Shown piece after piece: positions 1 to 6,737 of a stretch of DNA of 64,000 nt. The notes under the pieces were generated by a model. That model was not told where the DNA came from. It saw nothing but the letters and a program-made list of their open reading frames with translations, and did not search any database. Within the stretch, counting starts at the first letter, position 1; each line of letters opens with the position of its first letter. The DNA is from a bacterium (GTDB lineage Bacteria > Actinomycetota > Acidimicrobiia > Acidimicrobiales > Bin134). The position numbers were made by a program, and so were the translations under genes. Location: assembly GCA_028819295.1 (NCBI GenBank), contig JAPPMA010000062.1, forward strand, positions 1 to 64,000. Direction: 5' to 3'.

Positions 1-2467
1 CTCGCATTTTTTCGACGATGACCTCGCTGATGAAGCGGTTGTCGAGGTCGTCCTCCGGTTGGTCGACAATTAGCGGTGCATCGGATTCAAGCAGCAATAG
101 CAGCAGTACGGCGGTGGCCTTCTGGCCCTTCGACAATTTACGGAGCGACTGCCACGACTCCTCTGTCGCGCTGCCCGACGTGTTCAGGAGCAACTCAGTG
201 GTTGGCGGTAACTCCAGTTCCTCAATCTTCATGAGCGTGCTTTCTCCCGCTCCGGCGATGCTTTCAGCTTGTTGCCGAGTGATGTCGAAGTGTTTCGACA
301 GTTCTGCTGCCCCCGCGCGACAGCGAGCGGCAAGATCAGTGAGGGACAGGTCCTCGGCTGCTTCAAGCTGCCGGATTGCGACATCTAGCCGGCCTCCGAC
401 CTCGTCTCTCAGCAAGCTCGTCAATGGCGTCCGATCTCCTGTGGCGGTGACTTCAACCCGGACATAGCCCTTGAGTTGCTTGCTCACCCGACTTGCAGCC
501 TTTGAAAGCTCGCGGAATTGGGTGGCCTTGACTCCCTCCCACTCATCAAGCAGCTTGCGTCGCCGCTGAACTTCCTCGCTGCGCACTTTCTCAAGAGTGC
601 CGCGCCGCTCTCTGAGTGGCCGCAGGTTCTCGATGTTTCGCCGCAAGCGGATGAATTCCTCCCCGTCTACGGCTGACTTCTGTAGTTCACGAAGAATCGC
701 CTCGTACTGCTCAGCTATGGCCGACTTGTGCTCCGACCACTCCGCGGTGATAGTGCCGATGCCTTGCTGAGCCCGCTCCAAGGCGCTCTCGATCTGCTGT
801 GCCGCCAATTCAAGCGCGTCGCTCAGCTCTGCTAGCACCGAGTTCGCCTTGTCGAGAATCGGTGCTCCGGGCAGTTCGGCTAGTGAGCGCGGTGATAGGA
901 AGGCTTGGTCTATAGGGAGTTCTTGGCGCAGTCCCGCCAGAATCTCGTGTACCGGCTGAAGGCGTTCTGAAATGGAGTCGACTATCTGAGACTCGCGAAC
1001 CAGCAAGCTCTGGTCTTTGAGACGGTCCTCGAGACCAGCTTCTTGAAACCGCTCCAAGGTTTCTTCAAGCCGGGGCAATTCAGCAAGGCGCTCGTCGATC
1101 GATGCGAGTTCATCGTCAGCTTCGAGAATTGCTGCCCGAGAGGCTTGCAGTCCGCGCTGAATGCTCACCTTTCGAGCTTCCAGGTCGGTATCGGAGCGCA
1201 CAAAGCGGTCAAGGAGCATGGTGAGTTTGGAACCGCTGCGGGTGAGTTCAGAAATCTCGTGCTGGCCGAACACCTCGACCCGAGGCAGCACGTCAATCGG
1301 CCGCAGGTTCAATATCTCACCTTCGTCATTGCGAACCACCGGAGGATTCGGAACAGTACGCTCGATGCGATACCGGCGTTCGGCGGGATGCAGCGAACGC
1401 ACCAGCAGCGACACCTTGGTACCGCTACGAAGCACATGGCGGACGATGTCGCGGTGTGCATTGCGAGCTTCGTCACCAGCTGGTTCCAGGTCCAAGGCGT
1501 ACCGAATGCTCTCGATCACGGTCGATTTGCCTGTGCCACGGCCGCCGACGAGCACGTTCAGATTAGGATTAAAGTGAATCGCACCGCCATCAAGAAAGCC
1601 ACCGCCCTCCCACGCAATGGCCGCCAGCTCCGAATGCTCTTCAAGTTCCTCATCAGTGTTGAGGCGGACACGCGAATCAGGATCGAGAAAGGCCTGTCGT
1701 AACCCTTCGACGCCGGGCTGGCCGGCAAACTTGATCAGGGTGGTCGCTCCCTGATCGCCTAGGTCACTCGCGATGGCGACATCTTTTGCATTGACCACGG
1801 CAATGGCCTGACGCTGACCGGCCTTATACGGGCGGGCATACTCCGGCTCATCGTTCCTGATGATCGAGCGCTCCCCCTCGTTGAGCTCGTCAATCGACGA
1901 GGGAATCTGTATCGCCAACAAGTTCTCGTTCCTCCACGCCAGCGCTCGAGCACTCTTGCGGAGGGCCTTGAAGAGCCCCTTTTCCCCAAAAGCGTGTGCC
2001 GCTATAGCGATCCCACCCTGGCTGGAGACCTTCTCCAAAATCGCGGCGAAGTCGTGGCTGCAATTGTCTCGTGAAGGCTCGGGCTCGCGGATGCCGAATT
2101 CGCCCAGGAGCCGATTGAGTTGGTCCGTGGTGGTGTCCGAGTCATAGATGCACAGGACATGAATTCCGTCGGTCGACTCCAATTCGAAGCCGGGCAGCAC
2201 GGTCACTCCTGAACCTTCTGCTGCCTCGCGGAACGTCTCCACGTCTTGAACGCTGTTGTGGTCGGTGATCGCAAGCACGCCAATTCCGAGTTCGCGCGCC
2301 TTCTCCACGAGACTTGCCGCATGGCTCTGGGCATCGCCGTCGTGGGGCGAGTTCCGGTAGTTCTCGCGGTAGTGGTGGGGGTTCACCTGAAGTGCGCACC
2401 GCACGAAGTGAGCGCCTGAAGGCCGTTCCAGCGCTTCGGTGATCACGTGTGGTTCGGATTTGTCCAT
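1..2467 (-). CDS. TrlF-family PHP-domain AAA/SMC-like ATPase (C-terminus cut by window edge)
   Basis: The reading frame starts at ATG 2467 with a GGAGAG ribosome site about 8 nt upstream and stays open for 822 codons to the window edge. The N-terminal 130 or so residues are PHP-like (ITDHNS, then a GFELES segment), followed by a Walker A GGRGTGKST near residue 305, a long Glu/Arg-rich coiled coil (about 430-700), and an ABC-type signature LSKGQKAT with a Walker B/D-loop segment IVDQPEDDLDNRF near the edge. This order (PHP, RecN/SMC-like ATPase with coiled-coil insertion) is that of TrlF-type ATPases, which are often found in defence or accessory islands. The PHP domain suggests phosphoesterase activity on nucleic acid or nucleotide, but this is inference. 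It is immediately preceded by a 10-codon mini-ORF. Confidence 0.85.
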   Translation of the reverse strand, partial: MDKSEPHVITEALERPSGAHFVRCALQVNPHHYRENYRNSPHDGDAQSHAASLVEKARELGIGVLAITDHNSVQDVETFREAAEGSGVTVLPGFELESTDGIHVLCIYDSDTTTDQLNRLLGEFGIREPEPSRDNCSHDFAAILEKVSSQGGIAIAAHAFGEKGLFKALRKSARALAWRNENLLAIQIPSSIDELNEGERSIIRNDEPEYARPYKAGQRQAIAVVNAKDVAIASDLGDQGATTLIKFAGQPGVEGLRQAFLDPDSRVRLNTDEELEEHSELAAIAWEGGGFLDGGAIHFNPNLNVLVGGRGTGKSTVIESIRYALDLEPAGDEARNAHRDIVRHVLRSGTKVSLLVRSLHPAERRYRIERTVPNPPVVRNDEGEILNLRPIDVLPRVEVFGQHEISELTRSGSKLTMLLDRFVRSDTDLEARKVSIQRGLQASRAAILEADDELASIDERLAELPRLEETLERFQEAGLEDRLKDQSLLVRESQIVDSISERLQPVHEILAGLRQELPIDQAFLSPRSLAELPGAPILDKANSVLAELSDALELAAQQIESALERAQQGIGTITAEWSEHKSAIAEQYEAILRELQKSAVDGEEFIRLRRNIENLRPLRERRGTLEKVRSEEVQRRRKLLDEWEGVKATQFRELSKAASRVSKQLKGYVRVEVTATGDRTPLTSLLRDEVGGRLDVAIRQLEAAEDLSLTDLAARCRAGAAELSKHFDITRQQAESIAGAGESTLMKIEELELPPTTELLLNTSGSATEESWQSLRKLSKGQKATAVLLLLLLESDAPLIVDQPEDDLDNRFISEVIVEKMR

Positions 2468-2500
2468 TTAGTAGCTCTCCGGGCCTTCAAAATCGCTCAT
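2468..2500 (-). CDS. 10-codon leader ORF abutting the TrlF-type gene
   Basis: ATG 2500 opens a 10-residue peptide (MSDFEGPESY) whose TAA directly abuts the ATG of the ATPase gene. A TATAGA box lies 6 nt before its ATG, so the transcript would begin at this ATG (leaderless), while the ATPase has a Shine-Dalgarno sequence inside the mini-ORF. It may couple translation or set expression. No homology is claimed. Confidence 0.35.
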   Translation of the reverse strand: MSDFEGPESY

Positions 2501-2506
2501 GATTCT

Positions 2507-2512
2507 TCTATA
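2507..2512 (-). promoter_or_regulatory. Putative -10 box (TATAGA) for the leader ORF and TrlF-type gene
   Basis: On the minus strand TATAGA is followed by 6 nt and ATG 2500, matching the TANNNT-N6-start pattern seen at many genes in this window. No convincing -35 was found. Confidence 0.4.
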
Positions 2513-2548
2513 GGGCGAGACGCGCAGCAACCACATAAGGACATGAGC

Positions 2549-2567
2549 TTCCCCCTTTTCGGGGGAA
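2549..2567. other. Perfect 7-bp hairpin between divergent promoters
   Basis: TTCCCCC-ttttc-GGGGGAA forms a 7-bp stem with a 5-nt loop. It ends 11 bp before the putative TATCAT -10 box of the Rieske gene (2578-2583), so it occupies its -35 region. It has no U-tract, so it is more likely an operator or DNA structure than a terminator. Confidence 0.4.
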
Positions 2568-2589
2568 CCCAGCGGGATATCATCGGTCC

Positions 2590-3612
2590 ATGAGCGGAAA
2601 TGGCGCTTCCAACCAGCTTGTCGGGCAGCCCGCGCTGGACCACCAGTGGTACCCCATCGCGCTCAGCGAGGGCATCGATCCCGGCCCGCACGGGGTTCAG
2701 GTGCTGGGCCGCCGCTACGCCTTGTGGCGCTCGGATGACGGATCGCTCACCGCCGCCCCCGACCGCTGCCCTCACCGAGAGGCCCCTCTGTCGGAGGGAC
2801 GCATGGTGGACGGCTGCATGGAATGCCCCTATCACGGATGGCGGTTCGGAGCCGGGGGCCGGTGCCAGTTGGTGCCGTCTTCGCCCCCCGGCACCCCGGT
2901 GCCGCCCAAGGCCCACTTGAACACTGTTGACATCGAGGAGCGCTATGGGCTGGTGTGGCTGTGTCCGGGCAAGCCGCTGGGCCGGATACCCGAGATACCC
3001 CAAGAGGACAATCCCGAGTTCCGCCGGCTGAATACGCCATTCCAGCACTGGGCGGTGTCATCCACCCGGATCACCGACAACTTCATGGACTTCTCCCACT
3101 TCCCTTTCGTCCACACCGCCACCTTCGGCCTAGCCCAGGAGACGGTGATACCGCCCTTGGAGATGGGTGACCTGCCCGACGGCTATCGGGGCTACGTCTA
3201 CGAGGTGAACGCCAACAACACATCCGATGCGGGCCAGACCGTCACCGGCCAAGAAGACGATGTGCTGCACCGCCGCATGTCCACCGGGTACGTGCTGCCG
3301 TTCTCGGTGCGCAGCACCATCGCCTACGAGTCCGGTCTGGAGCACATCTTGTTGCTGTTGACCACTCCGATGGACGACGTGAACTCGCTGTTCAACTTCG
3401 TGGTGTGGCGCAACGACGATTTCTCTGTGCCCGCCGATGAGATCATGCAGTTCGACCTGGCCATCGGCGCCGAAGACAAGGCCATGCTGGAAAAGCTCGA
3501 GGGCGTGCTGCCCATGGACCTGACCGCCACCGTCAGCGTCCAGTCCGACCGTCCCTCAGTGGAATGGCGCCGCAGCCTCGCCGCCCTGATGGCCGAAGGC
3601 GGCGCGGCCTAG
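2590..3612 (+). CDS. Rieske non-haem iron oxygenase (ring-hydroxylating/O-demethylase alpha subunit type)
   Basis: This 340-aa protein has an N-terminal Rieske [2Fe-2S] site C60-x-H62...C79-x2-H82 and a mononuclear iron site N164-x2-D167-x2-H170-x4-H175. The C-terminal half is of the vanillate O-demethylase/pheophorbide-oxygenase-like type. Members oxidise aromatic or methyl-bearing substrates using electrons from a separate reductase, and no reductase gene is adjacent. ATG 2590 lies 6 nt after TATCAT (2578-2583), which fits leaderless expression; there is no clear ribosome site. Its length is normal for single-component alpha subunits. The substrate is unknown. Confidence 0.85.
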   Translation: MSGNGASNQLVGQPALDHQWYPIALSEGIDPGPHGVQVLGRRYALWRSDDGSLTAAPDRCPHREAPLSEGRMVDGCMECPYHGWRFGAGGRCQLVPSSPPGTPVPPKAHLNTVDIEERYGLVWLCPGKPLGRIPEIPQEDNPEFRRLNTPFQHWAVSSTRITDNFMDFSHFPFVHTATFGLAQETVIPPLEMGDLPDGYRGYVYEVNANNTSDAGQTVTGQEDDVLHRRMSTGYVLPFSVRSTIAYESGLEHILLLLTTPMDDVNSLFNFVVWRNDDFSVPADEIMQFDLAIGAEDKAMLEKLEGVLPMDLTATVSVQSDRPSVEWRRSLAALMAEGGAA

Positions 3613-3698
3613 CGGAAAAGTTGACGCAGAAGGCCGTGTGGCAAGCGATGGGGAGCCTGTATATTGAGTGTGCGATATTGCCTGATAGGGTTTCAGAA

Positions 3699-3881
3699 TT
3701 GTCAGCCAAGTCTTTGCTCCAATGGCCGGTGACTGCACTGGCGAACCGCCGAGAGCGCCGCGGGGCGAGGGCGAACGCTGAACCTGGCGTCCCGGACCCT
3801 CATGGGGATATCGCAGCGGGGCGGTACACCCGCTATCTCAACTCCGAGGAGTTCCTAGCGTCATTTGAAGAGGACTCGTGA
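3699..3881 (+). CDS. Probable small antitoxin-like protein upstream of RelE-like toxin
   Basis: An open frame ends at TGA 3881, 9 bp before the toxin start. I place the start at TTG 3699, giving about 60 aa; the frame is open further 5' but overlaps the end of the oxygenase. It is rich in Arg/Ala with an acidic C-terminus (NSEEFLASFEEDS), the usual layout of a short antitoxin whose tail wraps the toxin. No DNA-binding fold is recognised. The assignment rests on position and size. Confidence 0.4.
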   Translation: MSAKSLLQWPVTALANRRERRGARANAEPGVPDPHGDIAAGRYTRYLNSEEFLASFEEDS

Positions 3882-3890
3882 TCTCGGGTA

Positions 3891-4199
3891 GTGCCCACCT
3901 TTGACAAGACCGACTCATTTCGGCGCGGTTACAAACATCTGAGCAGGCAAGATCAGGAGCGATTTCTGGCTGCCCTGAGGCTGTTCATCGAGGATTTGGT
4001 GGACAGGGATTCCGGGAGGGTCTCAAGTGCCCCATTCCGCTCCGGCTTGCGAGTCAAGCAGGTCCGAGGCGACCGAGGGGTTTGGGAGATGACGTGGGCC
4101 CCAGACGGACGGGCCACCTTCGCCTATGGGAAACAAATTCTGGTAGGCGCCACTCACATCATCTGGCTCGACATAGGAGGCCACGAGATCCTCCCATAG
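3891..4199 (+). CDS. RelE/ParE-superfamily toxin-like protein
   Basis: A 102-aa protein starting at GTG 3891. The central stretch (LRVKQVRGDRGVWEMTW) followed by beta strands FAYG...ILVGATHIIWLDIGGH is typical of the RelE/ParE/HigB fold, where a basic strand precedes the active-site strand. Members cleave mRNA on ribosomes or poison gyrase. Together with the small ORF just upstream it forms a plausible type II toxin-antitoxin pair, and it sits directly before an IS30 fragment in an accessory patch. Confidence 0.55.
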   Translation: MPTFDKTDSFRRGYKHLSRQDQERFLAALRLFIEDLVDRDSGRVSSAPFRSGLRVKQVRGDRGVWEMTWAPDGRATFAYGKQILVGATHIIWLDIGGHEILP

Positions 4200-4202
4200 G
4201 AG

Positions 4203-4364
4203 TTCGGCATACTCCGCAGATGGCTCCCCAAAGGCACCGACCTCAACATCGCCAAACCCCGCCTCGCCGTCATCGAAGACCGCATCAACAACATGCCCCG
4301 CAAACCCCACCGCCGGGCACCAGCCCAGACCGTCTACGACGCCCTCTGTCGCGACCACCAATAG
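4203..4364 (+). pseudogene. IS30-family transposase, C-terminal remnant
   Basis: An open frame of 53 codons ending at TAG 4362-4364 reads FGILRRWLPKGTDLNIAK then NNMPRKPHRRAPAQTVYDAL. This is the C-terminal end of IS30 transposases (the FPKGTD...LN.RPRK motif followed by TP.E). No upstream catalytic domain is present because the fragment abuts the RelE-like toxin gene. No inverted repeat was identified. Confidence 0.7.
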
Positions 4365-4485
4365 AGTTTGCCGACCCTCCGATTCCGAACATCTGACATC
4401 GCGTTGGTGGAAACTCGGTGGTGCAGCGGCGCAGCTTGGCCGAAGGCAGGGCAAGCTAGCGGGAGCAGCGTCCACAGATCAGAGC

Positions 4486-4880
4486 GTCAGCCGTGGGTGA
4501 GGGCTTGGTGCCAGGCGGCGGTGGCTTCTACTTGGTTGAAGGTGAAGATGTGGAGGCCGTTGATGCCCAGGGGGGTCAGCTGGCTGCTGAGGGCTTCGAG
4601 CAGCTCGGAGGGGTCGTGGGCTGAGGAGCCCAGCAGCTTGGCCATTGAGCGGCGGTTCTTGCGCAGATAGCGCAAAGACTGGCCGACTCCGAGGCGGGCG
4701 CCGATGGTGAGCAGCTTGGTGCGCTCCACCGCGCCGGGGAGGCCCAAGTACACGGGAAGGGTCAGCCCGTCGCTCCGCTCGGCCTTGAGCCAGGCGATGA
4801 TCCGGGCCGGGTCGAAGCACATCTGGGTGCTGCAATAGCCCCGCAGGCCGGCCTCGGCCAGCAGCTCCTGCTTGGCGAAC
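4486..4880. repeat. 395-bp direct repeat, copy 1 (duplicated metF 3' end)
   Basis: It aligns without gaps to 5702-6096 (constant offset 1216). About 10 mismatches are visible, nearly all within the outermost 60 bp and the last 20 bp; the central ~300 bp is identical. The pattern suggests recent duplication or ongoing gene conversion. Confidence 0.9.
4487..4880 (-). pseudogene. Truncated second copy of metF (C-terminal half)
   Basis: It encodes the last ~131 residues of MetF in the same frame and with the same stop as the intact gene at 5703-6587, including GYCSTQMCFDP and LGINGLHIFTFNQ. The N-terminal half, including the catalytic region, is missing. The frame upstream of 4880 is unrelated sequence. 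It lies directly downstream of a DUF433/DUF5615 toxin-antitoxin pair. Confidence 0.9.
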
Positions 4881-4934
4881 CGGGCTTCGTTTTCCGGCGG
4901 TCCCGAAGCGAAGTTTGGGGCTGCCGCCCGCCGG

Positions 4935-5312
4935 CTAGCCTTCCGCAATCAGCGGTAGGTGCCTGACCCGGATGCGGTCGTCGGTGATTACCAGGACAGC
5001 ACCTTGTGCTAGGTCGTCGGCAACCTCGTCTAGGTGCTGGAGTATGACCGCGGCTTGGTGTTCGGCTTGGGGCAGGTGTCGGGCTCGAAAGAGGATCACC
5101 GACGGCGAGGTGGTTCTCCGCATGGCCAGCAGCGCCCCGAAGTCGGTGTCGCCCGAGACAACAATGCGGTCTTCTCCGGCCGCAAGCAAGAGCAGCTCGC
5201 GATCCTCGGCGCGTTCTAGCCCCAGTTCGGAGGTGTGCACCGCGTCGTGGCCGGCTTCGCGGAGCAACTCCGCCAAATGGGGTGATCGATTTTGATCGAT
5301 CAGGAAATTCAC
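4935..5312 (-). CDS. DUF5615 (PIN-like, Mut7-C-related) toxin
   Basis: 125 aa from GTG 5312. The N-terminal MNFLIDQNRSPHLAELL carries the first acidic residue of the PIN-like fold (D6), then HTSELGLERAED and the second acidic patch VSGDTDFGALLA. These are the hallmark positions of DUF5615 proteins, predicted RNases paired with DUF433 antitoxins. Its GTG overlaps the TGA of the upstream DUF433 gene (GTGA), so the two are translationally coupled. The pair sits between the two copies of the metF 3' end. Confidence 0.8.
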   Translation of the reverse strand: MNFLIDQNRSPHLAELLREAGHDAVHTSELGLERAEDRELLLLAAGEDRIVVSGDTDFGALLAMRRTTSPSVILFRARHLPQAEHQAAVILQHLDEVADDLAQGAVLVITDDRIRVRHLPLIAEG

Positions 5313-5533
5313 GCGGTGGGTTGCAGCGGAATCTCGCGGTCAGAGACGGTGTCCGCCGCGAACCGCAGCGCCGCGGTCACGTCCTCTAGTTCAAGGGGGG
5401 GCAACTCGGCAATGACCTCGCCGGGGGCCATTCCCTCGGCAATCATGTTGACCACGGTCGCGACTGGGACTCGGAGTCCCCGAATACAGGGCACACCACC
5501 CATTTGGTTGGGGTTCACTGTGATCCGGTCCAC
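5309..5533 (-). CDS. DUF433 antitoxin
   Basis: 74 aa with the diagnostic DUF433 segments NPNQMGGVPCIRGLRVPVATV and PPLELEDVTAALRFAAD, a winged-helix fold used by antitoxins of DUF5615 toxins. The start is GTG 5533, preceded by TACGCT (5540-5545, minus strand) with a 6-nt gap, consistent with a leaderless mRNA. It ends in a 4-nt overlap with the toxin gene. Confidence 0.85.
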   Translation of the reverse strand: MDRITVNPNQMGGVPCIRGLRVPVATVVNMIAEGMAPGEVIAELPPLELEDVTAALRFAADTVSDREIPLQPTA

Positions 5534-5701
5534 GGCTCTAGCGTACTCTCGAGCGAGCCGCCTGGGTTCTCTTTATCCACCCCCGAAGGCGACTCCAAAG
5601 CCGCCTGACCGCTAGCCGAGGCTGTCGGCTTGAGGGCAGGACCGGCAATTCTCGATGCTGACCCGCTTTGGGATTATGGGGCGATCAGGGGGAGGGGCGG
5701 T

Positions 5702-6096
5702 GTCAGCCGTGGATGAGGGCCCGCTGCCAGGCGGCGGTGGTTTCTACCTGGTTGAAGGTGAAGATGTGGAGGCCGTTGATGCCCAGGGGGGTCAGCTGGC
5801 TGCTGAGGGCTTCGAGCAGCTCGGAGGGGTCGTGGGCTGAGGAGCCCAGCAGCTTGGCCATTGAGCGGCGGTTCTTGCGCAGATAGCGCAAAGACTGGCC
5901 GACTCCGAGGCGGGCGCCGATGGTGAGCAGCTTGGTGCGCTCCACCGCGCCGGGGAGGCCCAAGTACACGGGAAGGGTCAGCCCGTCGCTCCGCTCGGCC
6001 TTGAGCCAGGCGATGATCCGGGCCGGGTCGAAGCACATCTGGGTGCTGCAATAGCCCCGAAGATCGGCCTCGGCCAGCAGCTCCTGCTTGGCGAAC
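5702..6096. repeat. 395-bp direct repeat, copy 2 (3' end of intact metF)
   Basis: Counterpart of 4486-4880, here forming the authentic 3' part of metF. The 821 bp between the copies hold the DUF433/DUF5615 pair and about 170 bp without a gene (5534-5701). Confidence 0.9.
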
Positions 6097-6587
6097 AGGG
6101 CATCACGGCGTACATCCTCGCTGATGAGGGGATGGCCGTCGGGATAGGCCGCCACTCCCACCGTGTCGAGGCCGTGGTCGTGCTCGAACAAGTCCCGCAT
6201 GAAGCTGTGGGCGTCGTGGTAGGGGCCCGGCTCGGTGGCGTCCCCGCCGATGACGAAGGCGGTGGTCACCCCGACGTACTTGGCCCATTCGGCCAGGTCC
6301 TTTACTTGGCCGCGGTCTCTCATCAGACGGGCCGAGAAATGGGGGATGGCGTGGTGCCCCCGTTTTACCAGCTCTTCGGCCAGCTCCAGGGTGGCGAGCT
6401 GGCCCTTGGCAGCCGAGGCGGTGACCGATACCCGAGACTTCGGGGGCAGTGCGTCGATGGCCTCAGAAGCGCTGTTCAGCGGGATGATCTCGAAGACCGC
6501 GCTGCGAACAAGCTGCTGAACGTCTGGATTCGGCTCGACCGGTTGCGATTCTTCCCACCGCGATAGACTTGCTGAGTCGTTCCGCAT
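5703..6587 (-). CDS. metF: Methylenetetrahydrofolate reductase
   Basis: 294 aa. The N-terminal EIIP segment, TASAAKG, HFSARLMRD, FVIGGDA and the C-terminal GINGLHIFTFNQ are standard for MetF, a FAD TIM-barrel interconverting 5,10-methylene-THF and 5-methyl-THF. ATG 6587 is the only good start; it lies 6 nt after TACAGT (6594-6599) and inside a 17-bp palindrome, so the mRNA is probably leaderless and the operator covers the transcription start. It is divergent from the dimethylglycine dehydrogenase-like gene. Sharing operators with the corrinoid methyltransferase operon suggests it runs as methyl-THF oxidase here, rather than only for methionine synthesis. Confidence 0.9.
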   Translation of the reverse strand: MRNDSASLSRWEESQPVEPNPDVQQLVRSAVFEIIPLNSASEAIDALPPKSRVSVTASAAKGQLATLELAEELVKRGHHAIPHFSARLMRDRGQVKDLAEWAKYVGVTTAFVIGGDATEPGPYHDAHSFMRDLFEHDHGLDTVGVAAYPDGHPLISEDVRRDALFAKQELLAEADLRGYCSTQMCFDPARIIAWLKAERSDGLTLPVYLGLPGAVERTKLLTIGARLGVGQSLRYLRKNRRSMAKLLGSSAHDPSELLEALSSQLTPLGINGLHIFTFNQVETTAAWQRALIHG

Positions 6588-6595
6588 AACGGAAC
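6579..6595. promoter_or_regulatory. 17-bp palindromic operator 1a (GTTCCGCATAACGGAAC)
   Basis: A perfect 6-bp inverted repeat GTTCCG/CGGAAC with a 5-nt centre, spanning the metF start codon. It matches sites at 6598, 13118, 27691 and 27709. A binding IclR-family dimer of 12346-13089 is the favoured candidate ligand (inference). Confidence 0.75.
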
Positions 6596-6599
6596 TGTA
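6594..6599 (-). promoter_or_regulatory. metF -10 box (TACAGT)
   Basis: Minus-strand TACAGT is 6 nt from ATG 6587 and has a possible -35 TTGCAT 18 bp upstream. The identical hexamer occurs 6 nt before the operator at the corrinoid operon. Confidence 0.5.
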
Positions 6600-6614
6600 C
6601 CATAATACGGACCA
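6598..6614. promoter_or_regulatory. 17-bp operator 1b (GTACCATAATACGGACC)
   Basis: An imperfect copy of the operator placed 19 bp from site 1a, between the divergent metF and dimethylglycine dehydrogenase-like genes. The tandem spacing resembles that at 27691/27709 (18 bp). Confidence 0.6.
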
Positions 6615-6685
6615 GAGATGCAATACTTGCTGGCAGTACGACCTGTTGAAGAAGTGAGTTGGGCATGATGATGGGCGACAAGTCG

Positions 6686-6710
6686 AGCAAGGTCTACACA
6701 AGCAAGGTCT
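6686..6710 (+). repeat. Tandem AGCAAGGTCT repeat upstream of the DMGDH-like gene
   Basis: AGCAAGGTCT occurs at 6686-6695 and again at 6701-6710 (15-bp period), just before a CATAAT hexamer (6712-6717) and the start at 6738. It could be an activator site or chance. Confidence 0.3.
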
Positions 6711-6737
6711 GCATAATGGAAATGATGGAGGCAGGAC

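Noticed and set aside
2549-2567. Rho-independent terminator
   Set aside because: The stem is good but no T-run follows on either strand, and it lies between divergent promoters.
5655-5886. Plus-strand open frames repeated near 4.5 and 5.7 kb as a duplicated small gene
   Set aside because: They are reverse-strand shadows of the duplicated metF 3' end.
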